The position numbers and the translations under genes were made by a program. DNA of 64,000 bases from Salisediminibacterium halotolerans (GTDB lineage Bacteria > Bacillota > Bacilli > Bacillales > Salisediminibacteriaceae): assembly GCF_003814815.1 (NCBI RefSeq), contig NZ_RKQQ01000002.1, positions 124,001-188,000 of the forward strand, written 5' to 3'. This document shows, one piece after another, positions 1 through 8,058 of this stretch (within the stretch, counting starts at the first letter, position 1; each line of letters starts with the position of its first letter). The notes under the pieces were generated by a model. The model worked only from the letters and a program-made list of their open reading frames with translations. It searched no databases and was not told the origin of the DNA.

Positions 1-2
1 AA

Positions 3-923
3 ATCGGGTTTGCGACATCTTGGATGAATCCGTTTGGCGTCGCGATTGCTCAGGGTGTCTCGGATGTTCCGGTACTCTCGGGCGCGCCGTTTCGGATTGT
101 TATGTGGGCCGTCTTTACAGCCGTAGGGATTATTTACACGATGCGTTATGCGAATAAAGTCCGCAGGGATCCGAGTGCGTCTTATTCCAAAGAAGCGAAT
201 GACTATTTCAAAAAACATAATAACGTTCAAGAGATTAACGGCAAATTTACGCTCGGCGATGCACTCGTCGTCACTGCACTCGCGCTCGGCATCGGCTGGA
301 TTATTTGGGGCGTAGTCAGTGATGCGTACTTCATTCCGGAAATTGCGACGCAGTTCTTTACGATCGGACTCGTTGCCGGAATCATCGGGGTTGTCTTCAG
401 ATTAAATGGTATGACGTTAAACGATGTCGCTGATGGCTTTTCGGAAGGGGCGCAGCAACTGTTGCCGGCCGCGCTTGTCGTCGGCATGGCGAAAGGAATC
501 ATTATCATTTTAGGCGGTGACGCAGCGGATGAGCCTTCGGTGTTAAACACGATTTTGCATCAAGCCGGCGGCCTTGTTGATCATCTGCCGGAGATGCTCT
601 CGGCCGGATTTATTTTCGTCTTTCAGTCTGTGATTAATTTCTTTGTTGTCTCCGGGTCAGGGCAAGCGGCACTCACGATGCCTTTGATCGCGCCGTTGTC
701 TGATATTGCCGGTGTCTCAAGACAAATCGCTGTACTCGGGTTTCAGCTCGGTGACGGGTTGACAAACATTATCGTACCGACATCTGCAGCGTTAATGGGC
801 ACACTCGGTGCCGCGCGAGTGGACTGGGGAACGTGGTTCCGGTTTATTTTCAAATTCCAGCTTCTGATCGCAGCGGTTGCACTGGTATTTATCATGATTT
901 CTGTATTGATTAATTTTTCCTAA
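3..923 (+). CDS. YfcC/C4-dicarboxylate-type carrier, C-terminal part (5' truncated by window)
   Basis: The frame is open from the window edge, so the N-terminal part lies upstream and the first ATG in view (24) is internal. The visible 306 residues contain several hydrophobic segments and resemble the C-terminal half of YfcC/ArcD-type membrane carriers, including the glycine-rich stretch SGSGQAALTMP, which in this superfamily lies in a re-entrant substrate-binding loop. It ends 18 bases before iadA, whose ribosome site fills the gap, so the two are probably co-transcribed. Inference: it imports an acidic amino acid, dicarboxylate or dipeptide linked to isoaspartyl peptide use. The substrate cannot be read from the sequence. 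Confidence 0.85.
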   Translation: MGFATSWMNPFGVAIAQGVSDVPVLSGAPFRIVMWAVFTAVGIIYTMRYANKVRRDPSASYSKEANDYFKKHNNVQEINGKFTLGDALVVTALALGIGWIIWGVVSDAYFIPEIATQFFTIGLVAGIIGVVFRLNGMTLNDVADGFSEGAQQLLPAALVVGMAKGIIIILGGDAADEPSVLNTILHQAGGLVDHLPEMLSAGFIFVFQSVINFFVVSGSGQAALTMPLIAPLSDIAGVSRQIAVLGFQLGDGLTNIIVPTSAALMGTLGAARVDWGTWFRFIFKFQLLIAAVALVFIMISVLINFS

Positions 924-941
924 GACGGGGAGGTTGGCTGC

Positions 942-2111
942 ATGTTTACGTTAATTAAAGGCGCGGAGCTGTATTCCCCGGCATGGCAGGGAAAGCAAGA
1001 TGTCCTGTTTGCTGATGGGCGCATATTGGCGGCGGGGGATTTGCAAGCTCCGGAAGGATACGCGACAGAAGTGATTGATGGGACGAATAAACGTTTGCTG
1101 CCGGGATTGATTGACGGACACGTCCATATTATCGGCGGCGGCGGTGAAGGCGGTTATCGGACGCGGACGCCGGAACTTCAATTATCCGACGCGTTCGGTT
1201 CCGGAATCACGACGGTTGTCGGTGTGATCGGTACGGACGGCGCGTCGAGAACGATGGCAGAACTAATTGTGAAAGCCCGCGCCCTTGAAGAAGAAGGGCT
1301 GACCTGCTATGCACACGTCGGCAACTATCATATCCCTGTTCGTACCGTGACCGGGAAAATTGAAGACGACTTGTTACTGATTGACCGGATTATCGGCGTC
1401 GGCGAAGTGGCAATCAGCGATCATCGCTCGTCGCAGCCGTCTTTTCAAGACTTGGCGAAAGTGGCCTCCGAAGCTCGAATCGGCGGGATGCTTTCCGGCA
1501 AAGCCGGTATTGTTAACGTCCATATCGGCGACGGACACGAAGGGTTGTCGCCGCTGTTGGAAGTGGTTGAGAAGACGGAACTTCCGATCAGCTCTTTTTA
1601 CCCGACGCATATCAACCGCACCGAAAATTTATTCACTGAAGGATTGACGTTTGCGAAAAATGGCGGTGTAATTGATTTTACCGCGAGCACGGTCCCGGAG
1701 TTTTTGGCAGACGGGGAAGTGAAAGCGCCCCGGGCCGTTCGCCGGGCGTTGGAAGCCGGCGTCAGTCCGGCGGCTATGACGATGACATCAGACGGACAAG
1801 GGAGTCTGCCGTCATTTGATGCGTCCGGTCAATTCAGCGGCTTGAAGGTTGCGCGGGTTTCAGCATTGTATGAAGCGGTAAAAGAAGCAATCTTAGAAGA
1901 AGGCGCCGATCCTGAAAGTGTTTTGCGAACCGTCACGACAACGCCGGCAAATACGTTGAAGTTACCTGCGAAGGGTGCGGTTGAAACGAATAAAGATGCG
2001 GATTTGGTCTTGGTTGATCAAGACTGGGAAATTGATTCTGTCTGGGCGAAAGGACGAAGAGTTGTCGCGGAGAAAACGTCTGTTGTCAAAGGGACGTTTG
2101 AAACACCGTAA
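942..2111 (+). CDS. iadA: isoaspartyl dipeptidase (beta-aspartyl peptidase), copy 1
   Basis: This cytosolic amidohydrolase-superfamily enzyme of 389 residues cleaves beta-aspartyl dipeptides that arise from damaged proteins, releasing aspartate. Metal ligands are visible as H60 and H62 (GHVH), H194, H223 (PTHINR) and D284 (TSDGQGS). The substrate-binding region has the GGGGEGG loop (E69), Y129 (GNYHIP) and R162 (DHRSS). Where E. coli IadA, as I recall it, has the carboxylated bridging lysine 162, this protein has glutamate 155 (GVGEVAIS). The start ATG follows a GGGGAGG ribosome site. It closes an operon with the carrier before it and is followed by a terminator. A second copy lies at 27669-28832. 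Confidence 0.93.
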   Translation: MFTLIKGAELYSPAWQGKQDVLFADGRILAAGDLQAPEGYATEVIDGTNKRLLPGLIDGHVHIIGGGGEGGYRTRTPELQLSDAFGSGITTVVGVIGTDGASRTMAELIVKARALEEEGLTCYAHVGNYHIPVRTVTGKIEDDLLLIDRIIGVGEVAISDHRSSQPSFQDLAKVASEARIGGMLSGKAGIVNVHIGDGHEGLSPLLEVVEKTELPISSFYPTHINRTENLFTEGLTFAKNGGVIDFTASTVPEFLADGEVKAPRAVRRALEAGVSPAAMTMTSDGQGSLPSFDASGQFSGLKVARVSALYEAVKEAILEEGADPESVLRTVTTTPANTLKLPAKGAVETNKDADLVLVDQDWEIDSVWAKGRRVVAEKTSVVKGTFETP

Positions 2112-2139
2112 CAACTCAAACGCTGTGTTTATGATAAGA

Positions 2140-2167
2140 AGCCGGCGGCAATGTCCGCCGGTTTTTG
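2140..2167 (+). terminator. intrinsic terminator of the carrier-iadA operon
   Basis: A perfect 7-bp stem CCGGCGG/CCGCCGG with a 6-base loop is followed by TTTTT, 31 bases after the iadA stop. Confidence 0.85.
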
Positions 2168-2191
2168 CTTTGTTATTTGAAGAAAAAATCG

Positions 2192-2365
2192 TTACTTTTT
2201 GGCCGGCAGGGTTTCATCCATTCGTACGTAAGAGAGAACGCCGGCGATAAAGGGAATAATGGCAACAGCGCCGATTGACCAGCTGACGCTGACGGCATCG
2301 GCAATCAATCCGGCAAATAAGGCGCCGAACGCATAACCGCTGTCGCGCCAAAACGAAAAAAACAT
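2192..2365 (-). pseudogene. C-terminal remnant of an MFS transporter
   Basis: Read on the minus strand, a 57-residue open frame runs from an ATG at 2365 to TAA at 2192. It has the motif FWRDSGYAFGALFAGLIAD, typical of the last helices of 12-TM major facilitator drug or sugar exporters, then one more hydrophobic helix and a short polar tail ending PAKK. The remaining roughly 350 residues are missing: upstream on the same strand the frame breaks into AT-rich sequence and then the small plus-strand gene at 2419. It looks like the stump of a deleted transporter. It could be translated as a tiny membrane peptide, but no ribosome site is visible. Confidence 0.6.
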
Positions 2366-2418
2366 TTAAAGGAATTTTTTTCTTGTTTGTTGAAGAAGAG
2401 AGCGGGAGGGGTTCACGG

Positions 2419-2529
2419 ATGGATGATACAGGGAAGGAGCTGCAAAAGATCGGCAATAATTTGATGGGCTGCGGTTGTCTGTTAACATTGTTTGTAACGA
2501 TTCCGATTTTGTTATTGCTGTTTTTGTAA
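2419..2529 (+). CDS. small membrane protein, 36 aa
   Basis: A short gene with a good ribosome site (GGGAGGGG, 2403-2411) and ATG at 2419. The product has a polar amphipathic N-terminus of about 15 residues, a Gly-Cys-Gly-Cys motif at residues 17-20, and one hydrophobic helix (LLTLFVTIPILLLLFL) up to the C-terminus. Single-span proteins of this size and pattern are common in Bacillaceae, but no function is known to me. It sits 37 bases before dcyD and may share its transcript. Confidence 0.6.
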   Translation: MDDTGKELQKIGNNLMGCGCLLTLFVTIPILLLLFL

Positions 2530-2566
2530 ATACTTACACCCGCACATGAACAGAAGGAGGGAGAAG

Positions 2567-3568
2567 ATGAACTTAGATGCTTTGCCGCGTAAAATTTATA
2601 CCGATGGGGCGACGCCGATTGAGAAAGCCGAGCGTTTATCTCAGGTGTTTGGCGGTCCGGAACTTTTTATTAAACGCGATGATCAGCTGGGATTGACTGA
2701 GGGAGGTAATAAAACGAGGAAACTCGAGTTTTTAATCGCGGATGCGGCTTCCAAGGGAGCGGATACGGTTATCACCGCAGGGGCGATTCAGTCGAACCAT
2801 TGCCGGCTGACACTGTCGGCTTGCGTGAAGGAAGGTTTGAACTGCCGACTCGTGTTAGAAGAGAACGAAGAACCGCAATACGATACCTACTCGACCGGGA
2901 ACTTTTTGATTTATCAGCTTCTCGATGAACATGCAACCGAAATTGTCGCTAACGGAACGGATATGGAAGCGGCGCTTGAACGCGCTGCTGAAGAGGAACG
3001 CAGCCGCGGACGCGTGCCGTATATCATCCCGGTCGGCGGTTCGAATGCTGTCGGGATGACCGGGTACGCGGCTTGCGCTGTGGAAATCGCCAGTCAAAGC
3101 GAGGAGCTCGACGCTCCCTTTGATTACGTCGTTTGCGCCAGCGGAAGCGGAGGGATGCAGGCCGGACTCGTTGCCGGTTTCGCAAGTATGAACCGGCGAC
3201 CGGACGTTCTCGGTATGAGTGTCATTAAGCCGGAAAAAGACCAGCAAGCGCTTGTTCATAAGCTCGCTAATGAAACGGCGGAGCACCTCGGTGTTGGAGC
3301 AAAAATTTCCCGAGAGCGCATCCAATGTTTTGATGAGTGTCTCGCTCCGGGGTATGCGCTCCCGTCTGATGCGATGAAAGAAGCGGTGAAGCTGACGGCG
3401 CAATCGGAAGCGCTTCTGCTCGATCCGGTTTATTCCGGCAAGGCGATGGCAGGCCTAAACGCGTTGATTCGGGACGGCTTCTTCCAGGAAAATGACCGCG
3501 TGCTGTTTATTCATTCCGGCGGAACACCGGCTTTGTATGCGTACGCGCCGTTTTTTCATGAGAAATAA
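2567..3568 (+). CDS. dcyD: D-cysteine desulfhydrase
   Basis: A PLP enzyme of the ACC deaminase/D-cysteine desulfhydrase family that converts D-cysteine to pyruvate, sulfide and ammonia in the cytosol. The start is ATG 2567, 7-8 bases after AAGGAGGGAG; an in-frame upstream ATG at 2546 lies before the ribosome site and was rejected. PLP lysine K49 lies in GGNKTRKLE. The substrate loop AIQSNHCR and the phosphate-binding glycine stretch ASGSGGMQAG are present, and the C-terminal HSGGTPALYAY is typical of the family. At 333 residues it has normal length. An ACC deaminase activity cannot be excluded by eye. Confidence 0.9.
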   Translation: MNLDALPRKIYTDGATPIEKAERLSQVFGGPELFIKRDDQLGLTEGGNKTRKLEFLIADAASKGADTVITAGAIQSNHCRLTLSACVKEGLNCRLVLEENEEPQYDTYSTGNFLIYQLLDEHATEIVANGTDMEAALERAAEEERSRGRVPYIIPVGGSNAVGMTGYAACAVEIASQSEELDAPFDYVVCASGSGGMQAGLVAGFASMNRRPDVLGMSVIKPEKDQQALVHKLANETAEHLGVGAKISRERIQCFDECLAPGYALPSDAMKEAVKLTAQSEALLLDPVYSGKAMAGLNALIRDGFFQENDRVLFIHSGGTPALYAYAPFFHEK

Positions 3569-3587
3569 TCTGAGTTCAAAGGCAATC

Positions 3588-3617
3588 CCCGGTTCACTGA
3601 AGAACCGGGTGTTTTTG
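3588..3617. terminator. terminator between convergent dcyD and the FAD oxidoreductase
   Basis: An 8-bp stem CCCGGTTC/GAACCGGG with a 6-base loop is followed on the plus strand by TGTTTTTG. The stop codon of the minus-strand gene (3594) lies inside the stem. Confidence 0.75.
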
Positions 3618-4778
3618 TGCTTGTTTGACGATTCGTTCCGCAGCTTTGCGGGCGCCGGCAATATTTCGCGACACAGGGCCGATTTCCAGTTCAGCAAGCG
3701 GACCGGTGACAAACAAGCGATTATCCCACTCCAATGACGGAGTTAAAATCGGGTTTCCGCACGAGGCGCACGTCAATCGCTCGTCATTTAAGAGCGTCTC
3801 GAGCCAAGGTGGTTTCGGCCGGAGCCGTTGATAGCCGGTTGCTAAAAGCAGCGTTTTACCGTTAACTTCTTGCTGCGAGTTCATGTGCAGACAAAATTGG
3901 TTATTGGCGTCTTCAGCTGATACCACATTGTCTTGAATATGGTGAAGTTTTTCTTCGCGTACAGCTTTTCGCACTTTCCCTAAAAGTTCGTGTGTTACAG
4001 AACCGCGATTGCGTTCTTGCTGAATTTGTTCGCGGCGTTTTTTGTAGTCCTGTATTGCTGAAAATTTTGTTAAATGTTTTGGTCCGAGCCAGCCGGGATC
4101 GCTGTCGAATTTATGCACACGGAACGGATGGCGGTTAACAAGCGTTGTTTGTCCGGGATAAAGCCGGCTCATTTTTAATGATAAGTGGGCGGCGGTAATC
4201 CCGCCGCCGACGATCATAACGGCGGGGGAAAGCCCGCTCGCATCCGGTGCATGTTCGTCAAGGGCATGATACATATTATTCTCTTGATGCAAGAAAGGTT
4301 CGGACCAGGCAGGGTAAGCAAGGTGATCCCCCATTCCGGTGGCGATAACCGTATGTGCAGCTGCGAATGTGTTGTTGCTTTCGGTGCGGATGTTCCAGCC
4401 GTTTGTTGTTTTGTCGAGCCCGGCGACTGTTGCCGTTTGAAATCTGGAACTGATCCCGGTTTCGGCAAGGATTTGGTCGCAATGGTCATTAAATAAATCG
4501 AGCGACGGGCGTTTGTACGGTCCGTAGAAGTCTTCAGAATTTGTTTTTTTCGCATATTGCTGCAGACTGAACGGATCAGGGGCAATATGATGAACCGAGG
4601 GAGAGCGCAAGTACTTCATGCCGATTTGCTTTGTTTGCTGTTTCCAGTTGCGCAACGGTTCATTATGCGGATCAAGAATCAACAATCTTCCCGGCTCGCA
4701 CATACCGCTTTTAACAAGATAAGCTGCGACGGTGCAGCCGTGAATCCCGCCGCCGATAATGATCCAATCGTACATCAT
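3594..4778 (-). CDS. FAD/NAD(P)-binding oxidoreductase, SidA/IucD-like
   Basis: A 394-residue flavoprotein. The N-terminus has a dinucleotide-binding fold (IIGGGIHGCT, residues 7-16). A second Rossmann motif (VMIVGGGITAAH) lies near residue 190 and an ATG motif (LLLATGYQR) lies near residue 305; this layout is that of lysine/ornithine N-hydroxylase-like monooxygenases. A CASCG pair of cysteines occurs near residue 340. It begins 61 bases after the end of rpsN, which is controlled by Zur-like sites, so it may belong to the zinc-starvation transcript. Inference: it may make or modify a metallophore precursor or use another small substrate. No siderophore synthetase is nearby, so the reaction stays open. 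Confidence 0.75.
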   Translation of the reverse strand: MMYDWIIIGGGIHGCTVAAYLVKSGMCEPGRLLILDPHNEPLRNWKQQTKQIGMKYLRSPSVHHIAPDPFSLQQYAKKTNSEDFYGPYKRPSLDLFNDHCDQILAETGISSRFQTATVAGLDKTTNGWNIRTESNNTFAAAHTVIATGMGDHLAYPAWSEPFLHQENNMYHALDEHAPDASGLSPAVMIVGGGITAAHLSLKMSRLYPGQTTLVNRHPFRVHKFDSDPGWLGPKHLTKFSAIQDYKKRREQIQQERNRGSVTHELLGKVRKAVREEKLHHIQDNVVSAEDANNQFCLHMNSQQEVNGKTLLLATGYQRLRPKPPWLETLLNDERLTCASCGNPILTPSLEWDNRLFVTGPLAELEIGPVSRNIAGARKAAERIVKQAQKHPVLQ

Positions 4779-4839
4779 AACGTCTCCTTTTATGTAAATC
4801 CATCTGACGTCCGGAACATGTCCGGAGGCCAGACGATTT

Positions 4840-5109
4840 TTACCAGCTTGCTTTTTTCACACCCGGGAGCTGTCCTTTATGCGCGAGTTCGCGGAACTTA
4901 ATCCGGGATAGTTTGAAGTCTCGTAAAACTCCGCGCGGTCTGCCGGTGACTTTACAACGGCGCGTTAATCGTGATGGCGATGAATCGCGCGGAAGTTTCG
5001 CGAGTGCTGCATAATCTCCTTTTTCTTTCAGTTCACGACGTCGTTCAGCATAGCGGGCGACGAGTTCTTCACGTTTTTCCTCTTTAGCAACTTTCGATTT
5101 TTTAGCCAT
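4840..5109 (-). CDS. rpsN: 30S ribosomal protein S14, zinc-independent form
   Basis: This 89-residue S14 lacks the CXXC pairs of the zinc-binding 61-residue form and has the longer (C-minus) organisation: a basic N-terminus ([13 protein letters not shown]), the core [19 protein letters not shown] and the C-terminus GVKKASW. In Bacillus this paralogue replaces the zinc S14 in small-subunit assembly during zinc starvation and is repressed by Zur. The gene lies just downstream of a short unknown gene (15 bases apart), behind two Zur-like boxes. The start follows a GGAGACC ribosome site. Confidence 0.95.
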   Translation of the reverse strand: MAKKSKVAKEEKREELVARYAERRRELKEKGDYAALAKLPRDSSPSRLTRRCKVTGRPRGVLRDFKLSRIKFRELAHKGQLPGVKKASW

Positions 5110-5124
5110 GTGATGGTCTCCTTT

Positions 5125-5502
5125 TCAAGTATTTGCAGAAGGGCTGCTTTCTGATGTCAGCAGGTAATGTTTGCTGTTTGCCGGTTGTGATCGTTTTGTT
5201 TTATAAACGTGCGTAATGTCTCTATACGACATCTGGTTCATGAGTGCAGCCGTTTTATCCTCGATCGCCATTTCCAGCGCTTGCAATCGTTGATAGGCTT
5301 GATCGGCAGACAGCTTAAATCGCTGGCCGAGACGAGCAAATACACGCTGGTTGATCATCAATTCGAGCAGCTCTTCCTCGCTGGCGGCGAGGTCGATGAG
5401 TTTATTCTCCATCGTTTCATAGGTTTTGATAAACCGTTGATCCTCAGCGTTAAGCTGCCGGATCGTGTGTTTTCTGAAAAATTCATAGCGAGCTTCGGAC
5501 AC
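5125..5502 (-). CDS. uncharacterised protein in the Zur-type operon
   Basis: I do not recognise this family. The chosen start is GTG at 5502, preceded by GAAGGGAGGGA about 7 bases upstream; the longer in-frame start at 5526 would place that ribosome site inside the gene. The 125-residue product is charged and mainly helical, with a possible helix-turn-helix or coiled-coil stretch (KLSADQAYQRLQALEMAIED) and no signal peptide or membrane segment. As first gene of the transcript with rpsN it should be made under zinc limitation, so a role in zinc sparing or ribosome adaptation is plausible but unproved. Confidence 0.55.
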   Translation of the reverse strand: MSEARYEFFRKHTIRQLNAEDQRFIKTYETMENKLIDLAASEEELLELMINQRVFARLGQRFKLSADQAYQRLQALEMAIEDKTAALMNQMSYRDITHVYKTKRSQPANSKHYLLTSESSPSANT

Positions 5503-5526
5503 CGAAAAATCCCTCCCTTCCACCAC

Positions 5527-5547
5527 AAAACGAAATGATTACGATTT
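5527..5547. promoter_or_regulatory. Zur-like operator 1
   Basis: The 21-mer AAAACGAAATgATTACGATTT matches the Bacillus Zur consensus AAATCGTAATnATTACGATTT at 18 of 20 positions. It lies between the -10 box and the GTG start of the 5125-5502 gene, a position suited to repression. Confidence 0.75.
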
Positions 5548-5555
5548 GGAACTTT

Positions 5556-5584
5556 ATTGTAGCATAGGCGCGCGAGAATGTAAA
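5556..5584 (-). promoter_or_regulatory. promoter of the rpsN operon
   Basis: On the minus strand TTTACA (5584-5579) and TACAAT (5561-5556) are separated by 17 bases, a good sigma-A promoter. Zur-like box 2 overlaps its -35 element and box 1 lies just downstream. Confidence 0.7.
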
Positions 5585-5602
5585 CCGTAATAATTACGAT
5601 TA
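5582..5602. promoter_or_regulatory. Zur-like operator 2
   Basis: AAACCGTAATaATTACGATTA matches the Zur consensus at 18 of 20 positions and overlaps the -35 element of the leftward promoter. It is also 64 bases upstream of the photolyase start, so that gene could be affected too. Confidence 0.8.
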
Positions 5603-5665
5603 AAAGACTTTTGGAAAAAATGAGGATAACTCACGGTTATTTAGGTTATAGAGGAGGAGAAGGAT

Positions 5666-7195
5666 GTGGTGCAGATGGCAACGATTTGGTTATTAGGCGA
5701 TCAATGTTCTTGGCAGCAGCCATGGCTTAAAAATTTTGACCCGGGTGAAGATCGGGTTGTGATGATTGAAGCGAGAAGCCGCTCATCGTGGCAAAATTAT
5801 CATAAACAAAAGCTTGTGCTTGTGTATTCGGTCATGCGCCATTTTCGCGATGAACTTCGAAATGAGGGTATTACCGTGGATTATCGCCAGGGGGAGAGGT
5901 TTGACGAGGAGCTTGCAGCGCATATCCGTGAGTATCATGTCGATGAGCTTCGGCTTCAGTTGCCGGGGGATGACCGGATGCGGCGGAAGATTGAGCAGTG
6001 GGCTGATGAAAATCAGGAATTGGACGTGCGAATGGCAGAGGAGTACGGCTTTTTGGTTGATCGCGCGGAGTGGCCGGAGTTATTGCCGGACGAAAAAAAG
6101 TGGCAGATGGACTCGTTTTACCGGTTGATGCGCAGACGGTTTAACGTGCTGATTACTGAGGAGGGCAAGCCTTTCGGCGGGAAATGGAGTTTGGATGCGG
6201 AAAATCGTAAGCCGCCGAAAGAGGGCATCAGTTTCCCTGAGCCGGAGTGGATCGCACCGGATGAAATCACGCGTGAGGTGATTGAAGAGGTGGAAGCGCA
6301 TTTTCCGGAAAATTACGGAGAGACTGCCGAGTTTTCCAGCCCGGTGACAGCCGAAGAAGCAGAACGTTTCTTTGAGCATTTTGTCGAGCAGCGCTTGCTG
6401 ACGTTTGGCGATTATCAAGATGCGATGGTTGCGGGGGATCCGTTTATGTCGCACAGCATGATTTCGACATCGATCAATATGAAATTGCTCGATCCGCTCG
6501 CGGTGATTCGGCGGGTGGAGCGGGCGTATGAAGAGGGGCTTGCGCCATTGAACGCTGTGGAAGGATTTATCCGCCAAGTGCTGGGCTGGCGCGAGTTTAT
6601 CCGCGGCGTATATATTCGGCGGATGCCTGCCTATCAAGAGGTCAATGCGCTTGAACATCACCGTGATTTGCCGGAATTTTTTTGGACAGCAGACACGAAG
6701 ATGAACTGTCTGCATGAATCGGTCAGCGCGGTCGTAAACCATGGGTACAGTCACCATATTCAGCGGTTGATGGTGCTCGGTAATTTTGCAACGCTCGCCG
6801 GGATTGAGCCGAAGCAAGTGTCGGATTGGTTTAATGAAATGTATATCGATGCTTATGATTGGGTCGTGCTGCCGAATGTGCTCGGGATGGCTCTCTATGC
6901 CGACGGCGGGCAAATGTCGACGAAACCGTATGTTTCAAGCGGGAATTACATTAATAAGATGAGCGATTACTGTCAGTCGTGTGTTTATAACATCAAAGAG
7001 AAAACCGGCGACAACGCCTGCCCGTTCCATGCGCTGTATTGGGACTTTTTAGAACGCCACGGTGATAAGTTCCGCGCGCATCCACGCATGAAGGTGATGT
7101 ATAAGCATTTGGATAACCGCACAGAGGAAACAGCGGAGTCCCAGCGGACGTCGGCAGCGCGGATTTTTGAGCGCTTAGCGGAAGGTGAATTGTAA
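5666..7195 (+). CDS. FeS-type photolyase/cryptochrome (PhrB/CryB-like)
   Basis: A 509-residue flavoprotein of the iron-sulfur bacterial cryptochrome/photolyase (FeS-BCP) group, whose characterised members repair (6-4) photoproducts with FAD and light. The N-terminal Rossmann domain starts ATIWLLGDQCSW. Cysteines at about 348 (NCLHES), 436, 439 (YCQSC) and 452 (NACPF) keep the spacing of the [4Fe-4S] ligands of Agrobacterium PhrB. The FAD-binding region has GYSHHIQRLMVLGNFA and the conserved WF.EMYIDAYDWV. GTG 5666 is chosen because it sits 7-8 bases after GAGGAGGA; ATG 5675 is an alternative. The gene is divergent from the Zur-type operon. Confidence 0.92.
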   Translation: MVQMATIWLLGDQCSWQQPWLKNFDPGEDRVVMIEARSRSSWQNYHKQKLVLVYSVMRHFRDELRNEGITVDYRQGERFDEELAAHIREYHVDELRLQLPGDDRMRRKIEQWADENQELDVRMAEEYGFLVDRAEWPELLPDEKKWQMDSFYRLMRRRFNVLITEEGKPFGGKWSLDAENRKPPKEGISFPEPEWIAPDEITREVIEEVEAHFPENYGETAEFSSPVTAEEAERFFEHFVEQRLLTFGDYQDAMVAGDPFMSHSMISTSINMKLLDPLAVIRRVERAYEEGLAPLNAVEGFIRQVLGWREFIRGVYIRRMPAYQEVNALEHHRDLPEFFWTADTKMNCLHESVSAVVNHGYSHHIQRLMVLGNFATLAGIEPKQVSDWFNEMYIDAYDWVVLPNVLGMALYADGGQMSTKPYVSSGNYINKMSDYCQSCVYNIKEKTGDNACPFHALYWDFLERHGDKFRAHPRMKVMYKHLDNRTEETAESQRTSAARIFERLAEGEL

Positions 7196-7218
7196 AGCAA
7201 TTTATGACGCAAGTTAAA

Positions 7219-7247
7219 TTGATTATTTTCATGGAAACGATTACAAT
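7219..7247 (+). promoter_or_regulatory. promoter with perfect cre box before the SDR gene
   Basis: TTGATT (7219-7224), 17 bases, TACAAT (7242-7247). Over the -10 element lies ATGGAAACGATTACA (7231-7245), a full match to the CcpA cre consensus WTGNAANCGNWNNCW. Catabolite repression of the SDR gene is therefore expected. Confidence 0.7.
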
Positions 7248-7292
7248 AAATGTGTAAGGTATCAAAATTTTGCTATCAGGAGGGATTTTTTT

Positions 7293-8033
7293 ATGAATCG
7301 TCTGTCAGGCAAAACAGCTTTGATTACCGGGGCGGGCTCGGGGATTGGAAGAGTGATTGCTCATACGTTTGGCAAAGAAGGGGCAGCGGTTGTGTGTGCG
7401 GATATTAAAGGTTTTGAGGAAACAGCAAAAGAAGTAAGAGATGCGGGCGGAAAAGCGATCGGTGTCGAATTGGATGTCTCGAAACTGGACAGCTGGAAAA
7501 AAGCTGTCGATCTTGCTGTTAAAGAGTTTGGCGGTATTCATGCACTCGCAAACGTTGCGGGCATTTCCGAAGCCGTTGATATTATTGATTTAGAAGAAAA
7601 AGATTTTGATAAGATGATGAATGTAAATTTAAAAGGCGTGTTCTTTGGCATGAAGACAGTCTTACCGCATTTCGTCGAAAACGGCTCCGGCAAAATTGTT
7701 AATATCGCTTCACTGGCCGCGCATGTCGGCCTGACCGGACTGCCGAGTTATTCGGCCTCTAAAGGCGGTGTCGTATCGATGAGCCGCCAAGTCGCTATGC
7801 AGTATGCCGGGAGAAACATTCAGGTGAACGCAGTTTCGCCGGGGATTATTGAGACGCCGATTTTGGCGAACAATCCGCCGGAAGTGACGAAACAATTTAC
7901 CGATGCTACTCCTGCTAACCGTTTGGGACGTCCGGATGAAATTGCGAGCATGGTGTTATTTTTATGTTCGGATGAATCTGATTTTATCACAGGACAGGCA
8001 ATGATTGTTGACGGCGGCTGGGGTTCACAGTAA
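7293..8033 (+). CDS. SDR family oxidoreductase
   Basis: A 246-residue classical short-chain dehydrogenase. The NAD(P) site is TGAGSGIG (residues 12-19), an acidic residue after the second strand (CADIKG) suggests NAD preference, the NAG-type motif is NVAG, and the catalytic residues are N (MNVNLKG), S (IASLAA), Y and K (YSASK). The C-terminus MIVDGGWGSQ is typical of 3-oxoacyl-ACP reductase or glucose/polyol dehydrogenase-like members. It is a single-gene unit between a cre-controlled promoter and a terminator, which suggests a role in use of a secondary carbon source. The substrate is unknown. Confidence 0.88.
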   Translation: MNRLSGKTALITGAGSGIGRVIAHTFGKEGAAVVCADIKGFEETAKEVRDAGGKAIGVELDVSKLDSWKKAVDLAVKEFGGIHALANVAGISEAVDIIDLEEKDFDKMMNVNLKGVFFGMKTVLPHFVENGSGKIVNIASLAAHVGLTGLPSYSASKGGVVSMSRQVAMQYAGRNIQVNAVSPGIIETPILANNPPEVTKQFTDATPANRLGRPDEIASMVLFLCSDESDFITGQAMIVDGGWGSQ

Positions 8034-8058
8034 AAAAAGATATCTCAAAATCATTAGC

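Noticed and set aside
6080-6913. Minus-strand frame of 277 codons inside the photolyase gene
   Set aside because: Antisense shadow of a well-supported gene, with basic low-information composition and no ribosome site.
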